Assembly: GCF_910592395.1 (NCBI RefSeq)
Contig: NC_088310.1
Span: 25,065,491-25,129,490, forward strand
Origin: Lineus longissimus
Lineage: Eukaryota > Nemertea > Pilidiophora > Heteronemertea > Lineidae
Reading direction: 5' to 3'
Length of the DNA stretch: 64,000 nucleotides
Shown: piece after piece, positions 46,856 to 59,209 of the stretch
Numbering within the stretch: position 1 is the stretch's first letter
How the letters are laid out: each line of letters begins with the position of its first letter
Program-made: the position numbers and the translations under genes
The notes under the pieces: model-generated
Seen by the model: the letters and a program-made list of their open reading frames with translations, nothing else
The model's database searches: none
Told to the model about the DNA's origin: nothing

Positions 46856-49800
46856 ATGTCCGCAAATAGATCACCAGGGATGATGTAAGTCTCAGATCTG
46901 TATAGAGACTGAGTAAGCTGTAGGCCTAATTAGCAATTATAATGAAAGAGATAAGTGTTTGGTTAGCATTCACAATCCCCGATCAGAAATGACATAGAAT
47001 ATAGATTGACAGTATTCAGATTGAATTGATCGCATTCAACTGTAAATCCATTGTCATTGGACAGTGGCACTTATTTGTCAATTGATGACCTTTTTTGGTC
47101 CGTGATCAGGGATTGTAAACTTGTTCCAAGCGTTATATAATCCCCAAGAAAGACATAATTTCACAACTTTTCTCTTTTCAGAAAGCGTCTTGCTGACATG
47201 AGCATAGATGATTTCATGAACTCGGGTTTGAATGACAGCAGCAGTGAAACAGCAAGCATTGGTGGAACCAGCGATGATAGCCCAAAAAAGCTAAAGAAAG
47301 GCAAGATAGCCAATCAGAAAAAAGGAGGGAAAGTTGAACAAGCTGCAAAGAAGATACAAGAAAGTATTCCGAAAGTTCATCAGCACAAAAAGTCCTTACA
47401 GAAGTTGAAGGAGACTGATCCTGATTTTTACAGTTTCTTAGAAAGTCAGGATAAAGATCTTTTAGATTTCAATGACAGTGGAAGCGACGATGACGAAGAT
47501 GATGATGAGGAGGAGGAAGAGGAGGCAAATGAAATGGAAGATGAATCCAGTGATGAAAATGATGAGTTAGTGAGGAAGCTAGAGGCAGATAGCGATGACA
47601 ATGACAGCGATGATGAACTTTATCACCAACCCCCTGCAGAACTGGAGGTAGCAAGTGAAAGTGATGAAGAAAAGCCAACAGAGAAGTCCACCAAGAGAAC
47701 AGGTACAGGAAAGAAGACCTTGGTAAACATGAAGATGCTAAAAGAATGGGGAAAGTCACTCAAGAAGACTCACTCTTTGGCTGCCCTTCACAAAGTTGTC
47801 CAGGCTTTCAAAGCTGCTGTTCTTCAGACAAAAAGTGAGGAGTCCAAGATGTGCCACTATGTTGTGGAGGACAGTAAAGTTTTCAATGGAGTCATAAGAC
47901 TGTGTTTGTCATCTGTTCTGCCAACCGTCGAGAACCACTTAGAGCTTACACCATCTAAAGACCCCAAAAATCCAACTCTACCAGATACCAGTCCTCGTTG
48001 GAGAAGAGTAAAACCTGACGTCCAGGCATATTTGAAAAATCTTCTCCGGGTAGGTTGTATGTCTTGTCTCAAGATGGAAATGAAATGTTGAACCCAGAAA
48101 ACTTGTTGGTATCAAGCCATGTCAGCTCCTGTCTTTGGATAGTGACTAGGGACATGTCCTCCTTGGTGGTTGCTTGAAGTGAATAGTTGCACAACTAGGT
48201 GTACATGTTGTACACCTTATGGAAACTGAAAATTACTTGTTACTTTTCCGAAATATACACTCTGTCTCCTGAAGCTACATGTTGTGGTACATATTTGTAT
48301 CGGTATGATTTATATAGATGCCCACTTTCAAATTGGGTTTTCTTCCATGTATTGGTTAGTTACATTGCCTTGTTGATTTTAGATGGTGTCAGGGATGGCG
48401 GAGGCGGCGCTTGTGAATGTTCTCCTGAGGCATATCCATCAGCTGTTGCCATATTGTCTCTGCTTTCCAAGGATATTGAAGAACTTGATGAAGATGCTGA
48501 TCAACACGTGGTGCACTGCTGAAGAGACCACTCGAGTTCTAGCATTTGTCACCTTAATCAAGCTTGTCCACATGAGGCAAGACACACTACTGGAGCCATG
48601 TATAAAGGTGAGATCAATACAAGTATTATTTCATTGCTAACTAAATGCGGAGGAGGTCACTCTTGCAGTCATTGTTCGAAACTAGTATAGTGAAAACTGC
48701 TGCTCTTTTTTTCATATTAAAAAATGTTGAAATCTGATTCCAGCAAGTGAAGAAATTGAAACATGGAAAATATGCTCAAGCTTGCATTGTTATGGCTGAA
48801 AGCAAAGACTATACGTGTACTAGAATAACTGTTGAAGAAATTGATAATCTTTTCACTGACATTTCCTTTGCTTATTTGTTTTACTCTTTCCAGAAAATGT
48901 ACATGGCATACATCAAGAATTGTAAATTCACATCTCCAACGTCATTGCCACTGATTAACTTCATGCAGCGCTGTCTGGTGGAGTTGTTTGCAATCGATGT
49001 CAATCTTGCCTACCAATACACCTTCATTTACATTAGGCAGTTAGCCATTCATTTACGAAATGCATTGACTATTCGGAAAAAGGTAAACAGTTTAGTTACA
49101 AAAGTGTTTGCGATTTATGTGCCTGCCAACCTACTTTCTTATATGTCGTCCCGTTGTCATCATTGACTTCAGTTTAACGTCTCTTTCAAAGACGTGACAA
49201 TTAAGAAAAGTTTCTGGCCCAAGGTCACATAGGAATCCCAAATTTGACACCTCAACCTAGCCATCCTTCTTTTAACAGTTCTTCTGTTATCTTCCAGGAA
49301 ACGTGTCAATCTGTGTACAACTGGCAATACATCCATTCGTTGACACTGTGGGTCCGTCTGTTATCCACCCTGCATCCAAATGATGTAATGGATCCCCTCA
49401 TCTACCCTCTTGTACAGACAATCATCGGCACTGTCAAGTAAGTTTCCTAAAATACAATGCGCATTGATTTAGGGCCATTTAGAGTCACCCAAGAAAGAGA
49501 GACGCTATATTGAATATTACTTTTGGATATGTGGTTATACAGTTGCCCTGCTACTGAAATTCTGTATTCCCACATTAACATTTTTCTTCTATTTCAGGTT
49601 AGCTCCTACAGCTCGATATTATCCACTTCGGTTTCATTGCATCAGGGCATTGAACAAACTCTCAGAATCAACTAGCACATTCATACCAGTGCTACCATTG
49701 ATTCTAGAGGTGAGTCTCGTACAGTGTTCATCCAAGGGAAGATGAGCATTTTTTGCATTCTGCTACGCTACAGTTAGGCACTAGATGCGTTTTTGCCCCA

Positions 49801-52115
49801 ATGGCTCTGTCTTTGGCCAGAGGACGAGTCTTATCACAAGTACTATGTGTGTTTCTCACTTGGTTGGTCTCTTGCTTGCCCTGGCATAGGCACCAGTGGA
49901 TAGAAATCTCGGCTTCACGTCTCATTCCAAGGACAAGGAATTTGATATGAAAGACATAATTTTGCTTGTTTCACCCCTTTTCGGATTAATCCTGTGCAAG
50001 TTAGGAAGAGCAGAGATATCTGACCCGTAAACTGTAGGCCTCCTGAATGTCGTTTCCAGGTGTAGGTGTAGTATGTTTGCATACAGGTTCACTCTCTGTT
50101 TTCAGGTTCTGGAATCAACCGATTTCAACAAGCGCCACAAGTCCTCCAGTTTCAAGCCATTCAATTTTGCTTGCATACTAAAGTTCTCCAAAGCACAGAT
50201 AGAAGAGAAGGGATTCAAGGATGGTCTGGTTGAACAGTTGTATGATCTATTCATGGAGCATTTCCACATTCATTCGCACACTGTCGGTTTCCCTGAACTG
50301 GCCTTGCCTGCTGTGATACAGGTGAGTGGGTACATGTATAATTCTCAAACGCCTAGTTCACGGGATAAAAGCGTTTCTATTGGAAATCATGTTGGCCTCG
50401 TTTTGATCACAACGATCCTTGGTGTCACAACAAAGAACTAAGATTTTAATTTGATAGATATTGTTCACTTAAAACCCTTCAGAATAAAATCATTACCTCG
50501 ATGTTGGTCCTTGGTTAACTAATCAAGATTGATGGGTTTGTCATCGAACGATGTCCAAATTTTGATCCACCCCAGCAGTCTCGAGGACCGCTGGCTTGAT
50601 TTTTATATCCCAACATTTTCGTTTCCAGATCAAGGATTTTATCAAGAAGTGTAAAGTTGCTAACTTCACAAAGCAACTGAGGCAGATCCTTGAAAAGGTG
50701 GAAGAAACATCCAAAACAATAACACAGCGGCGGACGTCATCTGCTCTTGATCTGAAGAATCTGAAGGCTGTTGTGAGTATCAGTGCATGTACATGTATGA
50801 GGAGGCTGATAATGTCTGATATGTGCATTACAGGATGGTGCTGCCGATGCAAATAAATAAGATTATTGGAATGCATACTTGTCACCCAGAAACTACCAAT
50901 AGACATCCTGGCACCTGCCTTCAGTGCCTCATTGTTCATGTGTATTCAATCCTTCAACAATTTCCCCATTGTGTTTGTTGACAGCAAAGGCACAACTACT
51001 TTCATAGTATTACATTTCTTACAATGATTATACTTTGTAGGATGCTTGGGAAGTTCGCAGCAAAACTGAGGGAACACCGCTGTCTAAATACTATGCCACT
51101 TGGAGGAAACTCAGAGACAGAGAGTTGATGCATGAGATTGCTGGAAAGGAAAGGGTAAGTACATTTTGAGATGCTTTGGTAATTTTTGGATACGGAGGTC
51201 TGAACTACATACATGTACTCTCTTCTGTCAAGTGTTGTGAGAGCTGATTTTGTTTGTCGAAGTTGGGGCCTGTTTATGTATGTAGGCTACATAGCTGGTG
51301 GAGAGGAATGTCGCCCCCTGATGTATGCAGTGACATGTTTGGATGATTCATATTCATGTGTGGCATGATGGGACAGCCATGTTTGCAGTTAAAACCTACA
51401 CATAACAATCCTTGTTTCAGATTGTTGGTGATGACCGTCTGCCATCCATAGAGAGGCCTGACAAGATCAGGAAAGCGTCTGAAGATGATAGAAAAGAATT
51501 CTCTGAACTTTTTGATACAGAAAGTGACGAAAGCGAGGAGGATGATACTAGGTGAGTACAGTCCTGAACTTTCTGCTACAGAAGGTTGGAAAAAAATCCA
51601 TTTTGGCAGAGTAGTCTGTTGGTAAAGGTGTTGGACTTGTGATTTGAATATGAGCGGTTTCTAATTGATAACTCCTTCTTAAAGGAGGTCATCAGGTCAA
51701 AAACCTGTCGAGGAAGAAAAAAAGAATCCGACCTCGTTTTCCCAGTGGCTTCTGTGTGATATTCCCATTTCTTTGCAGGTTCCTCTTGCGATCTGAAAGA
51801 CCAAAGAAGAAGAAAACGAAGAAGGAACAAAGTGACAGTGACTCTCAAGAGTACAGGTGTGTATAAACCCTTTGTCCGTTGATAACTTGTCCCTTTGTTT
51901 TTTGCATTAGAAGAATTCCACATAAGCGGCCACTGATTCCATGCGGCTGACATCCTCTGCAGTTCGCTTCCCTTACAAGGTTTTCTTATTAAAAAGCTTT
52001 GAAAATACAAATGTTCTCTGCCTTTGTCTCACTTATCATTGGCCTCTTTTGCTCATTGCAGTGATTTTGATAGTGATGAATTGGAACAGTTGGCAGGTTC
52101 AGCCAGTGGGGGAAG

Positions 52116-52146
<31 letters not shown>

Positions 52147-52266
52147 AATGATGATGTGGAAATGGATGATGACGAAGATGATGCTGGGGATAGTGACGAA
52201 AGTGATGAAATTCCAGATAAGGAGGATATTGTGGAAGATTTTGCATTTTCGGACGATGACAATTAA
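46856..52266 (+). CDS. NOC2L: Nucleolar complex protein 2 homolog
   Basis: Twelve exons: 46856-46884, 47182-48049, 48383-48607, 48894-49082, 49298-49437, 49598-49709, 50106-50321, 50629-50772, 51041-51154, 51421-51551, 51779-51856, 52062-52266. Lengths sum to 2451 nt, an exact frame of 816 aa. Order: N-terminal [14 protein letters not shown], an acidic Ser-rich region, then the Noc2 domain ([100 protein letters not shown]) and an acidic tail with a run of about 10 Asp from a GAT microsatellite (52119-52145). Noc2 pairs with Noc1 and Noc3 in 60S pre-ribosome assembly and export; the vertebrate protein also binds p53 and histones. AATAAA at 52458 fits its 3' end. Confidence 0.97.
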
Positions 52267-52457
52267 GTTCACATGAACTTTTAGGCTTGAATTGCCCAAA
52301 TGATGCCAAAGTACCCACATGAGTATATTGTGTTTCATTTAGTCTCCTGATGCATTGTTTAAAATGGCTATATCTCCAAACATCTCTTTCATCAGATGTG
52401 ATATTTGTTGTATATCGTCTCATGTTACTAAGAGGTTGATTCATCTGGAAAGAGTCA

Positions 52458-52463
52458 AATAAA
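52458..52463 (+). terminator. Polyadenylation signal of NOC2L
   Basis: AATAAA about 190 bp after the stop codon, followed within 40 bp by a T-rich tract (TCTCTTTATTTTTGGTTG), the expected downstream element. Confidence 0.6.
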
Positions 52464-52745
52464 AATCACTTAATCACTTAATCTCTCTTTATTTTTGGTT
52501 GTTTTCAAATGTTGACTTTGGGATATCCTACTTTTGCCAGGACATGCAAAGGTTTCAACAATTTTAAAGAGATTCTGTCCCAATTAACAAAACGTACATG
52601 TAGATCTTCAACTGCCTGTGATGAAGATGACGACAATGAGGAATGGACCAATTACTTTTGAGCTCGAGCATGTCGATTTGCTTGTAATTGACAGTTCCCT
52701 CTCCCTGGCTGAAAGTCTGAAGAAAGGCTTCATTACAAGGCAACT

Positions 52746-53095
52746 GGCCCATGGTCGGAGACCGTGTTGGCAAGCACAAATAAGCTGATGAATGGCTGAT
52801 TACTGGCCCATGGTCAAAGACCGTGTTGGCAAGCACAAATAAGCTGATGAATGGCTGATTACTGGCCCATAGTCAAAGACCGTGTTGGCAAGCACAAATA
52901 AGCTGATGAATGGCTGATTACTGGCCCATGGTCCAAGACCGTGTTGGCAAGCACAAATAAGCTGATGAATGGCTGATTACTGGCCCATGGTCAAAGACTG
53001 TTGGCAAGCACAAATAAGCTGATGAATGGCTGATTACTGGCCCATGGTCAAAGACCGTGTTGGCAAGCACAAATAAGCTGATGAATGGCTGATTT
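52746..53095. repeat. 59-bp tandem repeat, 6 copies
   Basis: Units begin GGCCCATGGTC and contain GTGTTGGCAAGCACAAATAAG and CTGATGAATGGCTGATTACT. Starts at 52746, 52805, 52864, 52923, 52982 and 53039; the fifth copy lacks 2 bases. Copies are nearly identical, indicating recent expansion. No coding role; minus-strand frames through it are repeat artefacts. Confidence 0.95.
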
Positions 53096-55104
53096 ATCTG
53101 ATCGGGAGATTCTTCGATATTCATTTAACCCAATGCATGTCTCCTGCGAGTTGGAGAGGCCAACTGGTTGTGACAGGATGGTTGCCTCTCGAGAGTTTCT
53201 TGTATCTGCTAATGACTCTGCTCCTTTGTCCTTGTCCGTGATTTGGTCAGATCAACTGATCGTCTGCTGACAACTTGTTGTGACTACAATAAACTTGTAC
53301 GTGCTGGGCCCTGCTTTGGGCTGCTAACATCGGTTGATGGGCGTGCGAATCGGTTGTAACTGCATGGAACAACAAGTTGGGCAGATTAGCCAGTATGACC
53401 AAACATTATATCTACTTGCCCCAGTGAGTTGGTCAGAACAGCTTTCAGTTGGCAAACTGTTTCTACTCTAGATTGCAAGCTCTCCTGAGAGTTGGTCAGA
53501 AAAGTTAATAAGTCTGCCAAGTGGCTGCGACTATATGCTTGGCTCTCATAAGGTCTATTTGGTCTTGGGGGCCTTTCAACTGGTTCTGACATGTGGAGTA
53601 GATATTTGGTTGGATCAGGCACTGGTCTTTCAATATCAGCTGATCAGATGATCGGGCGTCTCTCAACTACATTTAGTTGTGAAAACTCAATTGTTCTTAT
53701 AGTTAGGGCAGGTTCGGTGGCTACATAATTCACAACAAGGTATACATGTATGTCTTTCACTGAGCGAGTTCTTACTTGATGTTGAATTACTAAGTTGGGA
53801 AGCTGCAATCCTCAACGGCAGTTTGTCCAGAAATATAACTAAAACACAGTTCTAACAAAAAATAAAAGTGTCATTTATTTATTCTTATGAATCTACTGCC
53901 AAAATTTAGTGACTAATTGTACAAAAGTTATATAAACACAAAAATACACGTAACTAAATAGCATGATACCACAACACACAATACAGGCTGGGTTGTTCAA
54001 AACCATGTCCGCTTCACTAGGTCCTTAGTCTTAAGATGAAATAAAGGGATTAACTGAAACAGATAACGTCTAAGTTGAACTGAATCTAAATCAAAGTAAA
54101 TGTTAGATAGAGAGATGGGATACTGTGTATGTTTCCCAAGGCTCATATCATACGTGAATATATAAAGAACGAAACAGGTTTTTAATTATCTAATTACAGT
54201 CAATTTTTTGTCCTTATTAAAATGTTATCAAAGCAAACTCCTTGCCACGCTCAAGCACATAATTACATGTACAACCAATTTAATTGCACAAAATACTTAT
54301 AATTGGTTAATTTTTAAATTGAAATCAATATCTAATAACTGGACAACATTAGGACTTGCCTGTCAGATAATTCTAAATGTTTAGGACAGCAGTAAGGACG
54401 AAACAGTAGTACAATGTACTTGTAAATGGCTGAATACCTACAACCAGATCTGACATGGCAATTTGGGGCAAAATGGTACATGTCGTGATGAGTGTTAAAT
54501 CACTATGGTCCCAAGGAATCTTTTGTTTAGTATAATACATTTTGAAATAGGCATGATTATTTCAGCCAAGCTGCGGAACATTAAACCAATTACATTCATT
54601 CAAGACAAGCCTAGGTTTCAATGCTTTGGACACCCCATGTCCCCATGTACACAGCACCAGGACAATCAGCAACAATTCACTACACTAAGCCTCTCTACAC
54701 AATAAGTTAAACTAAAACAGACTGAGGTCAGTCCAAATATACATACGCTAGATTCACCAAAATATGCAAAATGAGATCTTAGTCCCTACTTCTAACTAAG
54801 TTTTACATGTATTTTGACTGCATCTTAATCACCTTAATGTTACTCTCAGTCTCAACTCCACCAAAGCAAACTGCTTCTTGAGTATAACACCAACAGCTGC
54901 CTATTGTGATATCCCCGACGCCACCATTCTTGAACTCGGCCTAAGTCAATCCAATACACATATGAAGGTTGAAGACTCCAGTTAAATTCGCTGCTTCAGA
55001 CCATGAGTTGGAGTTTAAACAGATTAGAGAGGGCACAACAAATATTCTAATGAGACAATTGTCCACTGCGACTCTATAAGATCTGACTGTCATTATGATG
55101 TCTG
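53096..55104. other. Intergenic; right part is 3' UTR of the RING gene
   Basis: No coding exon. Diverged phrases around GAGTTGGTCAGAA and CAACTGGTTGTGAC recur between 53150 and 53650, perhaps an old repeat. TTTATT at 53874-53883 is a minus-strand polyadenylation signal candidate for the RING gene. Confidence 0.4.
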
Positions 55105-56263
55105 TCATATTACCCTGGAAAGAACAATTCTTGCACTCCGCCGTCTTTGCACTGGTACACCTTCTGGCTCTTCTTTTTGTGTATTACTACTTCTTGTCAC
55201 CCGTTTGGTATCTGACGGCTGCGGAAGAGATAACCGTCTTCGCCTCACTTTCTTTTGTGGAGTTGCTTCTCTTGGTGGAGTGGGTTCACGGCAATCCCTA
55301 GCAATGAATATCAAATGTGATTATCAACATAACAAAGTCATGAGAAAGGTGTGCCATGATGAATATTTACAAAGAGATTACAATTTACCAATCACTGATT
55401 CATGATATGATTTCACTTACTTGAGGTGCTCTTCCATCTCCCATTCCCACATTGTCTCATTGCAATCTTTATGCGGGCATTCCCTTACTCCTAAACAACG
55501 CTGTGCTTCAATACTGTCATCTGGAATATCTGGTCTGAAACATGCAATACACATAACGATTACCTGATAAGCTTTTTCTGCAGCAAACTATTATCAATAA
55601 GAGCAAACATGGGAGAGTGTGGCAGTTTTGGTGGACACAAAAGAAGATAAACACACTTCAGGGTTCAATCTGTGAAATGAAATTTCAATTGTTTGGAGAG
55701 CTCGAAGACTCATATTGAAATTTTCATCACCAGTTTTCACTGTGTTAACTTACTTGCAAAATGGGAAGGAGTGAGGTTTTTGACAGGTTGGACATTTCAT
55801 TAAATCTTCTCGGCAGAATCCATTCTCGTCATACAAGCAGTCAGCGCAAATTCTGTGTTGACAACGGCCATAGACCATTCGGAGTTTTGGATACCAGCAA
55901 ATTATGCAATTAAATCTGAAAGACACAATGAATTAATAATTGGTTAGCGAACATAGGTGAAGTAAAACTGGACATATGTCAATCTCAAAGACCTACACTA
56001 GTATAAACAAACAGGAGGCCTAAGCCTTGAGCTACTGTCAACATGATGGCGATGAGCTTGGGCAGTCAGATCAGTGACAGTGGGGCCAAACATAAAGAGT
56101 CACACTCATGCTTTCTTTCTGGGACATCCTGTGATTTGTATTTCCAACTCAACTCAGTTGTGTCTACAAATACATAGGACGGTTTTTCGAAAAATCGCCC
56201 AATATCATACCTATTTTCATAATTGTTTTGAACCTCTTTCAATCTCGACACATTAGATGACAT
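55105..56263 (-). CDS. Small RING finger plus TRAF-like zinc finger protein
   Basis: Exons in coding order 56211-56263, 55754-55915, 55421-55534, 55105-55297; in frame, 173 aa. A RING finger at about residues 20-63: CIICWYPKLRMV, then CQHRICADC, then CPTCQKPH. A second zinc-binding pattern follows: CLGVRECPHKDC, then WEWEMEEHLKDC, like the zinc fingers after RING domains in TRAF/RNF-type E3 ligases. The C terminus is basic with KKVRRRRLSLP and RRRSARIVL, probably a nuclear localisation signal. A ubiquitin ligase role is inferred from the RING. I do not recognise a named orthologue. The ATG lies 283 bp from the divergent EAPP start. Confidence 0.85.
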
Positions 56264-56545
56264 GACTGGATCAGAAAAATGAACTCAAGTGATAAAAAAT
56301 CGGCATTTATTCAGAGATGTCAGAACGTTTTCACAGTCAGTTCCAAAGAAAGTGCTTTCGTCATTCCGCGCCAAAGTGCACGGGCCAATCAAAGACCTTT
56401 AAATTCGTTCAGCGCCATCTCGTGCAAAAGAGTGGAACCAAAAATCCAACATGTCTGCGCCCATGGTTTTCTAAACAAAACACATTTTTGTCGATAAAAT
56501 CAAAAATCTGGAAATAAGTTTGGGAAATCTTTCTGTAGATTAAAG
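56264..56545. promoter_or_regulatory. Bidirectional promoter, RING gene (-) / EAPP (+)
   Basis: Only 282 bp lie between the two start codons of the divergent genes, so both promoters and 5' UTRs must share this stretch. No TATA box evident. Confidence 0.6.
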
Positions 56546-58528
56546 ATGAGTGTCTTCTGCGAACAGGGCGATGGTTACAACCTGGATTTTGACAGTGATG
56601 AGGGAGTGTCATGCAGGTAAATATTCTGCCCTATGGTTATGTACAGGGCCCTGTATACATTTTGCATGCATTGTAACTGAATGAAGACTTTTATGTGAAT
56701 ACTGAAACCAAACGTTTCAATTACATGGATAACTCAGATAATTCTGCTGTGTGTTTCTTTATGTATAACTCGAATTGTTATTGAATCAATTAAATTTCTT
56801 TTATATGTTTAATTCTTCAGCAGTGGATCAGAGGACGATTTGGATGTTATTTTGAAAGGCACACCTGAACAGAAGAGAAAGTTACAGCTGAAATCAGAAG
56901 GCAAAAGTTCCACTGAAGATGAAAGTGACTTTGAAAAGGAGATGGATATGGAACTCAATTGCACTGTCCAGGACCTTGAATTGAGGAGGGGCTTCACATC
57001 AGTGAAACCTGGTATGATGAATCATTATGCATAGTTTTCTGTTTATTTCAGCAAACTGCCCGTCTTTCTGTAAAAAATGCTGTGCCCTTTCAATCTAAAA
57101 ATGAAGATAGAGGCTTAATTTTGTGTAATGAAACTGTAGCATAAGATCCTGACCTAAAATCATGATCTCCAGGTGATAACAGTCAGTGTGAAGATAATGT
57201 TTTTGACTCCATTGTACTCGCTCTCTTGCAGGATCATCATCATCTGGCAAAGAATCGAATACATCATCAAGTCAACCAAAGCCACCAACGTATTATGAGG
57301 AGGATTATTTTGATTCTGATGACAGTGAGGATGAAAATGACTCAAGGGGTAAGATTCCTCTCTACTTTGAAGAGGGAAATTTGCCTTTGTCAATGTCAGG
57401 GCTTTCAATTACATGAATTAGGGTACCCTGTATTTCAAAATTTGGGTTGATGATCGGCAAAATGCCATGATGAAGTTGTTTAAGAATTCCTAGAAATGAG
57501 CTACAGCATTTATTTGTAATCATCACCTGTCTGTTGAACACGTTGTGAGTTGCTATTCATCGAAAAGTCATAGACATTGAGTGGTACAAATGTAAGTGCT
57601 AAAGAATGTAGATGACAATTTGTTTCAATTTTTTCAGCTCCAAAAGAGAAACGCCCAGTTGTTTCAAATGATGACCTTCTATATGATCCTGATCAGGATG
57701 ATGATAACCAGAGATGGGTGGACCAAATGAGACGGAAACACAGACCAAAGGCGGCCAATAAGAATAAAGTAAAACCTGCTCCTCAAAGTGATGCTGTACT
57801 GAACTGTCCTGCATGTATGATCACTCTTTGCATTGACTGTCAGAGGTGGGTAGTCTTCTTTTCTAGATAGATCCTATGCCGTGGACCCAGCGGACAATAC
57901 TGTCAGCTCGGTCATGTTTGACTATCAGTTCCTTGTCATCTTTCAGTCTAACCTTCTAACCCTTGGCAGCTTAGAATTGGCAGTCTTAGAAAATGCCACA
58001 AGTAGAGTTGTCATGGTGTCCAGCGAGATAAATTAATCAAACTTTATTTATGATGAAACTATCAATGTGTTGCAGTCACAAATAAAGGTGGACTTCTGGG
58101 CAATCTCCTCTCACATAGCTTAGTTTTCAATTCTGCTCCTTCTGGCCAGGTCTATAGATGGTAGGCTTAGAAGTCAAGGCAATCTTCTATTGTGTGGTCT
58201 TGAGTTTGCCTGTCATTCCTATTAAACGAGATATGTTTATTTCAGACACGCTTTGTACAAGAACCAATACCGTGCAATGTTTGTCATGAACTGTAACGTC
58301 AACAACACCGAGGTGCTACGATATCCAAAAGGCAACCCCAAGAAAAAGAATAAGAGTAAAAAGAGGAAACATGATGCTGATCTGGAGGAGGAGGCTGCAC
58401 CAGATTGTGGGTTGAACGAAGGTGAAGCTTATCACCCTGTAAAGTGTGGGGAATGTACGACAGAAGTTGGTGTCATGGACTCTGACGAGGTGTATCATTT
58501 CTTCAATGTTTTGGCGAGCTATGCTTGA
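56546..58528 (+). CDS. EAPP: E2F-associated phosphoprotein
   Basis: Five exons 56546-56616, 56821-57011, 57232-57348, 57638-57845, 58246-58528; 870 nt, 289 aa (human about 285). The N-terminal half is acidic and Ser-rich (FDSDEG, SGSEDDLDVILKGTPEQKRK, DSDDSEDEND). The conserved C-terminal part has DDLLYDPDQDD, then CPACMITLCIDCQRH, YKNQYRAMFVMNC, a Lys-rich stretch, YHPVKCGECTTEVGVMDSDE and VYHFFNVLASYA. The two CxxC pairs look zinc-binding. In mammals EAPP is nuclear and modulates E2F-driven transcription and cell-cycle entry. AATAAA at 58918 fits the 3' end. Confidence 0.96.
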
Positions 58529-58917
58529 GGACATTCAAGTTTGGACTTGGCTTTATCTGTGATATCATGACATTGTCTTCAAGGCTGTTGTACCAGTCAC
58601 TAAGTCTACTTGGGATTTTGATGCGATTCATAAAACAATCGCATTTTACCTGCAACAAATCTAAACTGGTTGCTCTGCTAAGACTGAAGACGTGCAGGCT
58701 GTGTGCTAGACTGTTGTACAGTCTTTGATGAGTAGTCTGTACATCTAGACTGTCTATTGCCTCCAATAACTATTGGAAAACCAGCAGTAATGTGACTCTC
58801 AGCTACTGCGCAGACAAAAACTCCAGCTCTGTAATGTAATTTTGAGATGTATTGCCCATCAATGGAGCTGTTTTTAGGATAGCTGTTGACATCCTAATGT
58901 AGTTGTACATGGAATGC

Positions 58918-58923
58918 AATAAA
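58918..58923 (+). terminator. Polyadenylation signal of EAPP
   Basis: AATAAA about 390 bp after the EAPP stop, followed by a GT/T-rich stretch (TTCTGGTTTTGTTTC) within 40 bp. Confidence 0.6.
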
Positions 58924-59209
58924 GAGCTTACACAAGAGCTTATACAATTAACTTCTGGTTTTGTTTCTCATGAATGACGAGTGCTTTGGCATATGCTTCA
59001 TTCCATGTCACTTTTGACCACCAAAGCTAATATCGGGACCAATTCATCCCCAGACTGTCTTATATGGATAACAATGAACTGGAGGCGCTGCCTTCCCTCT
59101 CCCCACAGCCACTTATTATGGATAGAAGCGTTGAACGGCTTCTCCTGGTCGTTCAATTTGGTACCTAAAGTAGCTCTTCTTGTACCTTGTGTTGTACCTG
59201 ATGCAGACT

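Noticed and set aside
47469-47759. Minus-strand His/Leu-rich frame
   Set aside because: Antisense of the acidic region of NOC2L exon 2.
48747-48893. Possible extra NOC2L exon before 48894
   Set aside because: The frame of exon 3 joins directly to 48894 (IK then KMYMAY), matching the family; including the upstream part would add residues absent from NOC2L.
52053-52262. Minus-strand Ser-rich frame
   Set aside because: It is the antisense of the NOC2L Asp/Ser acidic tail (GAT repeat).
52746-53095. CRISPR-like regular repeat
   Set aside because: Units are head-to-tail with no unique spacers, and the genome is eukaryotic; it is a minisatellite.
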